DNA of 64,000 nucleotides from Steromphala cineraria (lineage: Eukaryota; Mollusca; Gastropoda; Trochida; Trochidae): the NCBI GenBank assembly GCA_916613615.1, contig OU744736.1:10427724-10491723 (forward strand), in the 5' to 3' direction. Below, one piece after another: positions 48,380 to 62,088 of this stretch. Each line of letters starts with the position of its first letter. Position 1 is the stretch's first letter. Below the pieces are notes generated by a model. It made no database searches. It was not told where the DNA came from and was given only the letters and a program-made list of their open reading frames with translations. The position numbers were made by a program, and so were the translations under genes.

Positions 48380-49480
48380 TGCGTTTAGCATGCCAGATAA
48401 CGGTAGATGGATCTGATCACGACAAAACAAGTAGTATAAGGAACATATAAGTTGAATATCCATATATTCGCACAAAGCACAAGCACAACTGAGCACAAAA
48501 GTGGCATCTATCAAACGAAACTGTTTATTCTTGTTTTCTATACTTGGGTTGGTATAATTTCTTATGCGATTTCTTTTCATTTTATCCTGCAATTAAAACG
48601 TCATCTCTTTTCAGATGGAGGAACGACTATAAATATAATAGGGCGGAGAAGTGCTTTGTATCTATATATATAAACACTTTCTTCTACCTGCTCACAAAAT
48701 AGAAAACCACAAGAGCAACATATAAAACCTCTCCTTCTCCATGTTTAGACTCAGATGAAAGCTGACTCCCTTCAGCGAAAGAGAGTAGTTCAAACTGTTA
48801 GGAGTTTGTATGTACGAGATAAGTCCAATCTTCAGTTCAGTGCTGGCAGTGATAGTGGATAAGCACGCAGTGTGCGGAGCTCTCAAATATTATGCCGTAC
48901 CAGCACGCTCAGATAACTGCGCAGACAAACTGACGTTGCAGTCAGATTACCGTAGCTTTAGTGTATATATATGCTAAGTGTAATTTAAGAAAATATACGA
49001 TAAATAAGAAACATAGAAAGAGGAATTAACCTGACATTTGAAGAATATCATAAAAATACCTAACAAATAATTATTTGGTAATTTCAAAGATGTTATTTAT
49101 ACAAAATAAATTGCAAATACGATTGTAATGATACAGGAAACCAAGTAGAAAATCAAGTATCCGAAAGGGAAATAAAAATGAAGGCAATGACTTCATGTTA
49201 CAGAATGCTTAATACTGATTCATGTTTTTGGGATAATACTGTGGGGAAACATGCCATGAAGCAACTTCCAACTCAAGCCGTAACTCACGCCGGCCTCCAG
49301 CACTGGCTTAACCAAACCTTGCTGTTGTGCATCAAACTCTTTGATTTGACTGTATAGACCGATTTGGCTGAACGTTGCAGCCTTCTGATTATTCTGAAGA
49401 AACTTATCAGTAGGCTTGACATTTTGCACAGAAAGGTTGGAGAATGCTACAAAGCCCAAAGTAGGCAATGATGGAATTAT

Positions 49481-50342
49481 GATAATAATAATAATAATAA
49501 TGGGCATTTATAAAGCGCTATATCCATACACAAGGTGCATGCTCAAAGCGCATTGAAAATAAGAAAATTTAAGGTGATGAGATGAAATGCTATGAAATAA
49601 AGCCTAAAAGTAATACTGGTAGCATTGATTAAGGATATTTATAATTAGAGTCTATGGTTAGAATCTATGAATACTAGCTAGAAAATAGATGAGTTTTGAG
49701 CTGTGATTTAAAAACAGTCAGTGAGGATGACATTTTGATGACATAAGGAAGTTGGTTCAAAAGTCTTGAAGCAGTACAGCTGAAAGATTTAAGTCCATAA
49801 CTGGTGTTTTTATACTTTGGCATCTGGAGAAGCTTCAAATTCTGGGATCGAAGATCTTTTGCAGGGGTATAGTCCTCCAAGGAATTTAAAAGATATGCTG
49901 GAGCCATATTATGTTGACATTTGTAAGTAATACATAGAACTTTAAATTTGATTCTCGCTTCGATGGGAAGCCAATGTAGACACTTAAGCACGGGTGTTAT
50001 GTGACATGCTTTTGGTGTTCTGGTCACAATTCTTGCCGCTACGTTCTGAACTTTCTGGAGCTTGTACAACTGACGTTTACTGATTCCAATCAGTAAGCTA
50101 TTACTATAGTCAAGTCGTGAATGAACAAGCATTTGCACAAGTATTTTGGCGGCATCTCTGGTTATAAGATGACGTATTTGACTGATGCAACGGAGATGAT
50201 AATAGCAAGTTTTACAGAGTTTATCTATGTGTGAGTCCATTGAAAGTTGAGAATCAATGATGACTCCAAGATTTCTTGCATGGTCAGTAAAAGGGATTGT
50301 AGCAGTTCCGATTTCAACAGAGGTAGATTGAATATCACGCAA
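49481..50342 (-). mobile_element. 5'-truncated CR1/L2-type LINE, reverse transcriptase C-terminus
   Basis: A 222-codon open frame carries NLGVIIDSQLSMDSHI, SRLDYSNSLLIGI, LQKVQNVAARI and LHWLPIEARIKFK, the standard C-terminal blocks of jockey/CR1/L2-type RTs. Downstream come GCGCTTTGAGC, GCGCTTTATAAATG and an ATT microsatellite at 49481-49501, the expected 3' tail. The catalytic RT core is absent. Confidence 0.88.
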
Positions 50343-51729
50343 ATATGATCAATACATGTATACAATAAAAATATAGAGCCAAGGTTAGGAATTATGTACA
50401 TAATATTTACGTATAGAACAATATAGATGCTTTATGTAGAGGTATATATTGAAAAGGGAAGCTGTGTGTTTTCGGATCTTATCTATCTTTGATATTATAC
50501 TTTTTTAATTCAAAAGGCAATGTAAATGTCACATGAAGAAGGCTATCAACCTTCAGAAGAGAATGAGAAACAACCAGAAGGCTTGATGTCTTGCACAAAT
50601 AGGTTTAAGAATGGTGCCAAGCTCAATGTAAGCAATAATTTCGAAAGTTATGCCTTTATGCCATACGAACTCCAGTAATTTAATGTTGATGAATAACTGT
50701 TTTGTTCCTTAACACAATAATACACATTTGATTTCAAGAGCCTTTGGTGTACTGATTAGAACATGAAAACGAGTGTACATTGTATGTTTATACTAAAAGT
50801 CGCTTAAAAGAACTAATATAGCAAAACAATGAAATATGTTTCTTCAAGATATTTCATTTCCCGATAACATGCAAAAGGGTTTAAGATAAAGAATAAATAA
50901 CTTTCAATGCAATTAATAAAACAACCTACGATTGTTCCTTACTGTATTAAACAGGGTTTATATCGGGTAAATTAAGATATTTCTCATGTAGGTACAAGAC
51001 TTTTCTTTGTTTGTATACAAGCCATTACATCGCTTATCTTTTCAGTCATATCAGAAAACTCCTTCGATTTATTAACGTTGTTTTTATGTCTCAACATTGA
51101 ATGAACTCTTTATATCAACTATCAACTATCGTAAATGTTAAATATTTGATATAAGTGTAAAAATGCTTTGTTTCATGAAAGAGAATTTATCCAGTACATA
51201 AAGGTATCGGGCACAATACCAATTTGTACAAACATTATTAAAAATTGGCAATATATAGCCTACACGCCTGCATTTAAATAACCACTTTATCGAAAGTTTA
51301 CCGAAATACACCATTTAGTAATATTCAGCTTAAACGAGATTAGAGAAGGAAATATATTAGACGAATTATCACGTCAACTCTTCTCATGTGACAGGCAAGT
51401 ATACACCGTAAAATCATATTTTCTGTGTAATCATGCTTAAACAACGAATGAATGTCAACACAACAATCAATTAGACTTTCAATAGGGTAGAACATCCGTG
51501 ATTAGTCTAGCATTGTTCTTCCTTTTACCTTTGCACTCTTTGCAAGTCGACCATTATCAATAAATGATAATGTCTAAGCGCGAGGCAACGTTTCAAAGTA
51601 TAAAGCCATCAAAACCTTTCACTATTCGAAAAAGTCAGGACCTCGATCCTTAAGAACACCTGTGGGAAGGTGTGAGCTAGGATCTTTTGTGAACAATGAC
51701 AGATGATTTGCAAGTCGTTTCTTCTCAAT

Positions 51730-52475
51730 TGATATCGTCCCCCGCCGCAACGCGGAACGGGGGACCTTGTATCCTGGGGCGTCCGTATGTCCAGATTCTC
51801 GTTAACGCGATATCTCAAGAACTGTTTCTCACAGAGATTCATTCTTTATTCAGCATTAGGCCATAGGCCCAAGTACAAAACTGAGCAAACTTTTGATATG
51901 ACAAAATGGTTTGATAAATCTTTTAAATACATCTTTACCTAAGATCTTCTTTACAAACTTTGCCAAGTTAGAATATCAATCGTATGACAACTTAATAATG
52001 AATTAAATTTATGGAGAGAAGGGCGATTCCAAAAATATTCAGGAATACATTTAACTCCTTAAATGGAATACACTTTACATTCTAATATAACCATCCATAA
52101 TTTGTTTTACAAAATCTTTCAATCCGAACAATGCCACAATGTCTTCCAACGTTTATCATAAAATATTTCGTATTTTGACACAGCCTACATCGGGAGATTA
52201 CGCAAACCCCAGTCATTTTCTGTTTCCTGGACTTTTTTCAAGGTCACCACGTCTACATTTGGGGATTATGCAGACGCCAGTCACGTTGGATGATCTTGAC
52301 CTTATTTTACCACTTTTTAAAATTGTTAACTGCTGCAATCAGAGTCAGGTTTGTTTACAGTATACATTTGCAGATTACATAAAGACTAGTTGACTTTGAT
52401 TACCTTCACTATATTTTCAAAGACACCATGTCACCTGAAGAGCTACGATACATCTCCAAACTGCGGGGGACATTG
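51730..52475. repeat. dispersed element with CCCCCGC ends
   Basis: The left end CGTCCCCCGCCGCAACGCGG and the right end CTGCGGGGGACATT are roughly inverted. The interior has TTCTCGTTAACGCGATATCT (family of 25.0 and 30.3 kb) and two imperfect direct units with GGAGATTACGCA / GGGGATTATGCAGACGCCAGTCA. No coding sequence is recognised. Confidence 0.55.
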
Positions 52476-53551
52476 CCATGTTACCCTTGCAAGCAATGCA
52501 TTGAAGACATGGCCTACTAGAGGTACAGCGATAGGCTTCAAAAGGGTTATATAGTACGGGTCAGGGAGAGAGGGGAAGAGGAAGAGACAAAATAAGGACA
52601 GAAAGGCACAGTGAGAAATAGAAAACAGGTTTTAGACGACTCAAACATAGCCTGGTTTCTACCGTCGACCTGTCCAGCTTAGGAAACTTTAATAGAAGTA
52701 TAGGTAAGCTCCAGGTGGCATGATTCTCAGGGTCGCTGAGGCACACAATCCACCACACCACGATAAGGTATAACAATGGACAAGGGGAATTATTGTGAGT
52801 CAATCACTTCAAATCGACTGTATGTAAATCATGCATAGATAACATTGATCCAACAAGAAGACTATCGCAGGAATTACGTACCTTCAAGTGTCTCTTTAAC
52901 TAAGTCCGTGGATCACGTAAGGATTGGCATTACATTTAATTTAACGGCTCTGCATCTCTGCGTGTTCCTTAACTTCAGACCAACAATATATAATCCATGT
53001 CAACCCGATCTTCAAGGGGAAATCACATCAATAGTTATATCCGGCCCATGGGTCTAGGAATACTTGAGTCAGACTTCAAACAAGTGGTGTATGATTAAAC
53101 AACCTTCCGCGACACGTTCCATGTTCGATCCAACCTCTAAATCGACAACAAAACAAATGTGTGCACACAATCCATGGTCTCCATGGTAACCTGAGATGCC
53201 TCCTGAGAGTCCTATGTTATCATGAAGTGTCTGGCGCGGTCTCACTTTGGCAGTTCCTTGGTTCACAGCGATTTCAAGAAATGACCATTAAATGTCTATT
53301 ACTGCAAGGACATGTTTTTATATACTCAATCGACTTAGGTGAACAGAGTCATAATCCAAAGGATTCTCATCATTAAACATCATTAATCATTAATTTCCTA
53401 TATTCTTAAGTATTTTCATGCGTGAGAAAATCAGTGTAACTTTTGCAGATGAATTTGGCTAATTATAATAACATCTGTACATTATATAACATTTGTTGAA
53501 TAAAACTCCGGAAAACAGATAAATGGAACTGATTACGACAGTAACCCGATA

Positions 53552-53737
53552 ATGAATGAACTAAAGGAATTATTACTAAACAAGCTCGAGGCTCGAAGAT
53601 TTAACCAAGAGTTTCTTCCCCGCAAACTAAGTCGGCGAGATGAAGCAATTATTACCTTCCTTGTTGCTTCGCTAAGCAAACATTGTTCTGAGAGTGAACT
53701 TCGCTTTGATTTAAACATATTTTTATTCAAGAAATGA
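53552..53737 (+). other. orphan 61-codon ORF, unrecognised
   Basis: The frame reads MNELKELLLNKLEARRFNQ...RRDEAIITFLVASLSKH..., charged and amphipathic, in a non-repetitive stretch. It is also open on the opposite strand. There is no family match I can name; it may be a transposon gag fragment or chance. Confidence 0.15.
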
Positions 53738-53940
53738 ATTAGGATTGGTGAACTATAGCTGATAAGTTATGTAAACACCACTCCTTCCCTTCATATTAAT
53801 CTACCAATAGAACAAAATGCTTTTTTAACTTTGTTTTTAATTAGGATTGGTGAACTATAGCTGATAAGTTATGTAAACACCACTCCTTCCCTTCATATTA
53901 ATCTACCAATAGAACAAAATGCTTTTTTAACTTTGTTTTT
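53737..53940 (+). repeat. perfect 102-bp tandem duplication
   Basis: 53737-53838 and 53839-53940 appear identical base for base (start AATTAGGATTGGTGAACTAT). A very recent duplication or an assembly artefact. Confidence 0.9.
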
Positions 53941-54769
53941 AATCCCTAACACATTACAGTATACTTGCACATGAAACAAGAATAATTTGTGAAGGGGTAG
54001 ACGGATTTTGTTTATTCAGATTTGAACCATGAATGATATGGTTTGCAGAGCAGCCTTGTCGAACATATCGGTTAAATATCTTCTCTGGTCCGCTTTGGAG
54101 TGTCAAGATAATAAATGTCAATGTAATGTTTTAGTTAAGTTGTGTAGGTGTTGGTTTCTCTTTCGTACTCTAGGTTTATGTTCCCTTTACTGGTTTCGTA
54201 CATAATAAAAAGAATAAATTTGGCTAATGATAACATCACCTGTGCATTCTCTGCATCATGTTGCATCTGTTGAAAAAATGACGAGGAACCGATAGGAATA
54301 TTTACCGCTGTAATGAACTTCCGCAATAATTGCTGAACAAGCTAAAACTTAAGATACACAGGAAGAGAGGGGCTTCTTCGCAGAAGGCAAAGTCAACTAG
54401 ACCTAGAAATGGATACCGTCCATGTTGCTGGTTCTTTATTTAAATGATAGTGAACTTACTTTCATTTTAGAGGAGTTTCTTCCAAAAAGACCAGACTTGG
54501 TCCTCAGTTTTGAATTCTCCACCAATATATGTTACACAATATGTCATAACCCATATTGACATATTGTTTTTTGGAATAGTAATTTGTCAAGACGAGGTAT
54601 CAATTAATTTATCTACATTTGAGTTTCATCAAAAGCAATGTCAAGGTTCTGTTATGCAAGGAATACATATTTGTGATTTCACTTTCGTGTTTTGTTGCCT
54701 TTTAGTACGCTCCTTTTATTGTCTTTGTGACAGGACGAGATATGAGCATTCCTACTGGCTTTAGCTAGA

Positions 54770-54945
54770 GGGATATCTCTTTGGCCGAACAGGTAGGGTG
54801 CAGGACTCTCAACCAGGAGGTCCCGGGTTCGAATTCCGGTGGAAGTGGTCTCAAAATCATTTCTGTTACATCATCATGCATAAACAAGGAAACATAGTAC
54901 CAAGTGTTATCCTTCCAGGAAAACAATGAAGCATATCTTTAACTT
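54770..54945 (+). mobile_element. tRNA-like (SINE head) insertion in copy A
   Basis: TTGGCCGAACAGGTAGGGTG (A-box-like) and GGTTCGAATTCC (B box, 54826-54837) are in tRNA spacing, but the anticodon and acceptor stems pair poorly. The segment is missing from the paralogous position in copy B, so it inserted after the duplication. Confidence 0.6.
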
Positions 54946-56199
54946 ACGAATATAATATCACAGTCACAGTTAATTGTTGTTATTGGGTTCACTTCTGGCA
55001 CACTCCGCACAATGTCAGTCTGATTGGAACACTACCAACTATGAGAAAACGCGACGTGACAGGTTGTGTTTTCTTACATTTCTACATACACTTCCTCACG
55101 TACTACCATTGCCGTACAGTATCATATACCATTCCGTTTTTGTGCCAGATAAGGTGTCATGCGTCATTTTTATGTATTTTCTCACTTTCAATTTAGTTTT
55201 AAAGGAATTATTACTAGATATATAAACAACGTGTTATTCATAAGGCAATATTATTATACTCAAGTCAAGTTACTTCTTAAGAAAGTGGAAAGAATTTGCA
55301 TCTACCGTCTATACTGTACCTTTATTCACATCAATCTTTAACAACACGAATAATGTTGAACAGTGGTGTTTTTATATAGATGTGGCCTTTCTTCCAGTGC
55401 AAACAAAATGTATTTGCATTATTATTGTTCTTTACACTGAGTAAATCAGATATAAATTATATAAAACATAATCTAAGAGTAAATAGTCTAACTATATTTT
55501 GGGCACATTTGATTACAACAAGCAGTGGAAGAATCAATGCAATACGAAGTTTCATAACAAATCTGCAGTAGCCTACATTGACCTAACTTCAACTTTGTGG
55601 TTTCGATACACATACTTGTAACTTGTAAAACAAATTCAAATGTTCTGGAAACAATAGACAAACGTACTAATTATTTTTTTAAAAGTAACAGAAAATGTGA
55701 AATTAATGCGAGAAGAAATGCCTAAGCAAAACCTTTTTGTTTGATTGTGATACTCCTTTGAATGAGATAGATGAACAAATTATTTGACGGAATCCAATTT
55801 GCCCCTTTAAGGCCGACAAAGAGTCATTTAGTGAACAAACTCAGGTGATAGAGTATCTCACTTCAGGTCCTTTATTGCGCTTTAACACCGAGACGTTCTT
55901 CAGACGGATCTAATCTAAGCCAGGTTTTGTTCAGTAGTGATAAAAGGAAGCTCACCTGTCAGCTGATCCCGTCGGGTTACGGTGACCCGGGTACCGGATC
56001 TTGTATCACTCTCATACCGGCATCGTCTTACACAATATAGACATGAGAGAGTAACATTAAACCGTAAAAGTACACAACTGTTGACGTACAGGACAAAAGG
56101 TATGAACAAATCAAAAGAGTCATGTTTTGCTTTAATGACGATGACGTTGTGTGAAGATTTTATTACAGTAAGTCGCAGGTACCGACATTGATGGTATAG

Positions 56200-56350
56200 C
56201 TTGTAAGGTGAGGTGAGATGATATGGGTTTAACGTCGCTTTCCAGAGGTCTTCACGGCTGGTTGTATTATTGTAAGGAGTCCTCAACTGTATCGTGTCTA
56301 TGAATTACGATGAAACCTGCGAGCATTGGCTGGAACTAGCGAACCATGAG
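56200..56350 (-). mobile_element. SINE body fragment
   Basis: GAAACCTGCGAGCATTGGCT and GGAACTAGCGAACC (56312-56344) are the inverted match of the SINE body at 33678-33714. No tRNA head is visible. Confidence 0.55.
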
Positions 56351-59300
56351 CGGTCTTGCGCTGACATTCAGTGTAATTAATTGCTTTTAAAATGTTGGCT
56401 GACGGTTTAATGCAAAAGATGACAACAGACATACATTTTTCTCCTAAAATTTCCGCCGAGACAAAAAATAATTTGACAATAATTACAACAGATTTTTCAA
56501 AATGTTGATATGGTGGCATTACAATATTTACGAAAATACAATGTATATCCCCACAGTTCACAGTGTTAAAACTGTCCGCCAGTCCTTTACCTGGCTACTT
56601 TTTGCCAGAAGTGGTTGCTTTTTGGTTAGGACTGGTAACTTTTCAAAATGTTACTGTATTTTCCCCTAAGGAATTGACCAATTATGTTTCAGGACAGGCT
56701 AGGTTTCCAATCTATTTCATACACTGCAGTTCTCTTACCAAAAGACAGCAGAGGACAATAACAATAAAAGTAGCCTAATAGAATTAACAATTGGTATAAT
56801 AAAGATTGCTTTCCGTAAAGAATTTGTGGCATAAATAACATGGTGGGAAGTATAAACCAGAGATATCTCCTCTTTGATAACAGAACCATTGATATGAGGT
56901 TGGTATACTCTCACAACATGTGTTCAGTGGCGTAGTTTTACTTTGTATGTAGGAATGCATGCATCTGTTATCTATCATATACAATACTAAACAACTTTTA
57001 AGATGTTTATATCAATTTCTTTGCTTCTTGTGTGTTCACGTATGACGTATTTTAATTCAGAAAAAGTCTCTTCACGTGTCCTGTTTTCTTGACACCAAAT
57101 CCATCATCATTTTGAAGGTTTGCTTAAGTATGCAATGCAAGAGATTATTTTAACTTGCCGACATATTGTTGTTATTGTTGTGACAAGTTGAGGTTAAACT
57201 GACACCTTTTTATACTGATCTTTTGAAAAGACAAACAAAAGTTGCTTCCTTAGATAAACACATTTCATTCCTTGTTGCTTTCTTATTTAGCTTCCCTTTT
57301 TAAAGAATACCCCCCCCCCCCCCCCAAAAAAAAATAATTTCGAATTCTCCAATTATACATCATTCTTGCACATGGAAGAAAGAATTGATGTAATCAATAT
57401 TCTAACAATGAACAGCATAATTGGTATAGAGTTGACTGCTCCTAAACAGAACGATGAGCTGGGAGAACAATCACGTCAACCGTCTCTGCGAAGCATCCTC
57501 CCACAGAGAAAACAATGTCAGGGTTATGTTTTGCATGTGTTTGTTTTGAATATCTTTCTACTTCCGTGTTTATTTTTCTTTTTGGCACTCTTTTTATTGT
57601 CATCCTTCAGAAACGAAAAAAAACCGATGTTAAGAGAAACCTTTCTGTACTTACAATAACAATGAGGTATCCTTATCTTACGAATAATGCATATGGCAGT
57701 TATTTGGTATTATTTGGTTCACATTTGGCACACTCCTTATAATGTCAGTCCCATTGAAAGACCACCCAACGAGAAAACAACTTGTGACATGTTTTGTTTT
57801 CTTAGAGTTTTGTCAATCACTTTCTCACGTACACATGACTTGTGATATTGTACAACGCTGATAAAAAATAATCATAAAGACAATGTTATTGAAAATAATT
57901 TCTTGTGTATATCACTGCTTTATCACTGTATATCACAATATTTTTCTTAAACATCAATACTTTTGTGAAAAGACAAAGTGATAAGATATTTTATAAAAAT
58001 ACTTACATATAAATATAACGGAGGCCTGTTATCAAAAGCAAGATCATGTTGAGAAACTTATACTAAAAAATTATACTTCAAAGAAAATGAGATTTTTCTC
58101 TCCATCGTTCCCAAACAAAAAAGGTAAAAAAAACTATATTATCTCTTTGCTGAAAATCAGTACACATAACATATACACGAATACCAATATCACCCATAGC
58201 ATGTTTTGTTATTGCTAGAAAGAAATTAGTTTTCATTTAATGTTTTCTCTTATCTATATCTGTAAACATATCAAGCGAGCCATCTTTGAAGAAAAGCCCC
58301 GATATGTTGGAGGGACTTTTACTTCCTTTTTATATGGTCGAAAACATACAAACAGCAATCGTATATCCACATTAACTCGGTTCCTTTGTGCACTTCACCT
58401 CAAATTGCTTATGATGGTAATGAGCCTTGTACGATAATGCAATAAAGTATGTAAGTGCAAATGATGCACTTCAGTTAAACAACATTATACTTGTTGGAAG
58501 GAAAAAGAGCTGCTTTTCATAACGATTATTTACCTTTCGTAGACGTATCTTAGGTTTCTATCGACCGTGTAAAGAGCTAATGATATTGTTAGTTGGTTTA
58601 TAATAGGACAAACTCCTTGTGCTGCGTTTATTCAATTGCAGATAAAACATTGTTCAAATTCTATGGATTACAACTTCTGTATTCTGAGAGGTCTTTCCTT
58701 ACCCAACTTAACTGACCCTCAGAATAAAGAAGTGTATATCCACATAGTGTGTGCTTAGTTGTGTCAAACTTGTAAATGCCCCACGAAGAAGCAGATAAAA
58801 CTGCATATATTCTGGTTCTGAAATCTTGTTTTATCTTCAATTTGTAACTTCAGCTTGCATTTCTTTAATACTCTTTTAAAGGAAATATGAACATGGATTT
58901 CGAACATATTTTACCTATCCTATTTTTACATGTTGTCTTTTCGACTTCATAGGTAAGGTAGAAATTGAAATGTACTCCTATGATTGATGTTTCAGAAGTG
59001 TATCAATTGTTAATTAGATAATGATTCATGATTTACAAGTTATTGCTATCTGAATTATAATGATTGATAGCAACTTGTTTTATTCCTGGAAATTGTACAG
59101 CATGAATTGAAAACAAAAGTTATGGGTTTGATACAATAATACAATTCCAGGATTTACAAAGATGAATAAAAGACAAACCAACATGAACATACTTTATACA
59201 AACAATACACACAAACTAGGAGCTATGATTAACATTAACATGATTAACAAGCTATGATTGATAATAATCAATGCAATAGAAAATGTTCATTCATTCAAAA

Positions 59301-61925
59301 TATTTTTATATAAATCACTTAATGATTTTCTGTATTTGCCTTTGGCATTAAAATTATTATAACAGATCAATTGTTTCTTTAGTTATCATTTAACATTTTA
59401 TCCATGGTCTGAAGGTCATAATTAATTATCATACAAATGGCCATGGTTCAAGATACTCCTCCTTTTCTCTCAAATTTGGAACTGTGTGTGGACCACGTTT
59501 ACAACTCGGTCCGTGATAAATTTATGTTATAGAATGATTATGATTTGTTATTGTCATCTTGTATAAATTAGATCACTATACCATATACGTTTTCGGGGGG
59601 AAAACACACACATCATATTACAACAATAAATTTTCGATTTTGTGTTTACAGATTATGTTTACAAATGTGGCCTTCAGAAGGTCATTGTGAAAGATAACTC
59701 ACATATTTCCGGTTTTGTTTATTATTGCAAGATATAGTTCCGTTTATATTTATTTTCATAAAATGGTGTTAGATTGTCAATAACCATGTTGTGTAATGAA
59801 ACCAAATGTTTGGTAAAATGAAAAATGAAAGATGAAACTGTAAATGCAGTCAGGTCCGTTCATCTATTTTTATCAAATTGACAAAGTTCTGTAGTCCTTT
59901 CAAAAACGTTATGTCATCTTGTCGTCATGAAGTTTAAGCTTATGGGAACATAAACTCGCCTTTACGGAGTATTCTTTATTTCCTCTCTGGAAATTAAGTT
60001 TCCATCTTGGACCATCTTAGGCTAATTTTGATGCTTTTTCCTTATTTCCTTTCATTACATAGATATTGGAAAGGGTATGCATCCCCTAAAATTCAAATTA
60101 CAAAGCAAATCTTGTATACGAATGCAATCCTATGATCACACCTCAACAACATGAGCGAACTACTGCAGTTACATGTTTTGTTGCTTCTTCCCTGCCTCGA
60201 TGAAAGCAGAAAATTAGCATCGTTGTTACATTTATTTGTTTTAAAACATTGCACACAATCAGTTATACAGGTATGTTTGGGTTCCAAACGACTTATCTGA
60301 TGTACCAAGATGTATAGCGACGTCGTTCATTATGGCAAGAAAGGGAAAGGTTAACAGATTGAGATTATGCGATTAAGTGTGATGTCGAAAGGTTTATAAG
60401 TTCCTAATCAAAACAGGTGGAGTTCGTTTCTAAATCTTATTTTTATGTAATGCATGACTTTACGATAAATATTTGACAGATTGTTTGATAAATAAAGGTT
60501 CTATATACATCTAAGTTTAAAGGAAAAATCATCCCTCTCCTTGTGATTGCAAATGAAACCATATATGATATTAGATTAACCATATATGATAAGCGAACGT
60601 GAAATTATCTTTCATTAGAATTGAATTGAATTGAATCATGTACTATGCTATATTCTTGTTTAGACTTCATGTTCTCGTATGCATTTTTACAAATCCAACA
60701 CAAAGTTTTCACATTCTACAGTACACTGTCAAAATTCAACTTTCAAGTTTAGATTTTATAAAGTGCTTTGTGAAAAATGTGTAACCTCATTCTAATCTAA
60801 ATAATAATAAAGATCTGTAAATCATTGACAAAGGTTGTAATCTAAAGAAAATATAGCAAATAAAGTAAAGAAAATTCTAAGAAGGTGTAATTAATTCGAG
60901 ATCAAACATCGAAAGAAACACACTTTCAGTTTGAAAGTGATTATATTTTGAGGGAGATAAATTGACATTTTTTAGAATAAACCAATTTGCTCCTCTAAGG
61001 TCAACAAACAACCCTTAAGTGGACAAACTCAGGTGATTGATTATCTCACTTTTTGCGATTAAACATCGATAATTCTTCAGGTGAATCTGGGACAAATTTT
61101 GTTCAGCGATGATAAAAGAAAGCTCGTCCGGTTACGTGACACTGAAAGATGAAGCTTTATTGTCTTGATTAATGTATTGTCTTTCTCCATGTAGAAGTGA
61201 GAGAGTAACATTACAGAGGACCAATAAAGAGACCGCTCCTAAACAATGATACATGTGTGGGGTTGCTAGTAAAATATTTTAGATACAAAATGTTTCATTC
61301 AATGCACAAAATACACTCACTGTTCACCGTAACTTCTGCTGTGACAAAAAAAAGTGTTTTGGAAATACATGTAATTACAACCGATTTATGTAGAATTGCC
61401 TGGTGGAATTTCGACAAATACTAAAAATAGAAACTGGGTTTCTGTTCACATTTATCGCCTACAAGGTATATTCTCAGGACTGGGCGGCAAGTTCACGTGA
61501 AAGAGGACGATAACAATAAAACCAACTTCAAACACCCTCCAGTTGATATATTCCAGATAGCTTTCTTGGAGTAGGCGTGGCGTAAATAACATTGTAGGAA
61601 GTATAAACTAGAGTAATCTCCCCTTTGATGGCAGAACCAATGACAAGAGAAGGTATACTTTCACAACAGGTGTTCACTTGTGTAATTTACCTTTGTATTT
61701 ATAAATGTATGCATATGTTACTTACCAACATACAAAACGTCCTGTACCAAGATGTGTGTATCTATTTCTGTATACATAGAAGGCAGGTACCTGATACCAG
61801 TAAATAATCTATTCGTCGGCAGTAGCAAAGAAGATCATGTTCAGTATTTATGACCAAATGATAAGGGTAAAATAAATATACATTGTAACTGTTTTCACAT
61901 TTAAGCAATATTTGAAAAACGTTTT

Positions 61926-62088
61926 CGATGATGCTAATGACGACGATGATGGTGATAATGACGATGATGATGATGATGACGATGATGACGATGATGATGA
62001 TGACGACGATGATGGTGATGATGACGATGATGATGATGATGACGATGATGACGATGATGACGATGATGACGATGACGATGATGACGAG
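61926..62088. repeat. GAT/GAC trinucleotide microsatellite
   Basis: About 160 bp of interrupted GAT and GAC triplets. It creates a false poly-Asp frame on + and a poly-Ile/Val frame on -. No flanking coding support. Confidence 0.9.

Larger units (their letters stand above)
54470..61800 (+). repeat. diverged tandem segmental duplication (copy A 54.5-57.0 kb, copy B 57.3-61.8 kb)
   Basis: Blocks recur in the same order: GAATTCTCCA (54512/57342), CAATGTCAAGG-TTCTG / CAATGTCAGGG-TTATG (54638/57514), GGTTCAC...TGGCACACTCC (54986/57716), ACAAACTCAGGTGAT (55835/61024) and ATAACAT-GGTGGGAAGTATAAAC (56834/61587). Copy B is longer. A further block, AAGATATAGTTCCGTTT, pairs 59729 with 62339. No conserved reading frame runs through the matching blocks, so it is probably non-coding. 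Confidence 0.65.

Noticed and set aside
55915..56286. 123-codon minus-strand ORF
   Set aside because: No family resemblance, overlaps an opposing ORF, and its start lies in a SINE-like segment; the matching block at 61 kb is not open.
57366..57742. Short ORFs with a hydrophobic stretch and RKKK (possible membrane protein)
   Set aside because: The paralogous block in copy A (54.6 kb) does not keep either frame, and no splice or start context supports a gene.
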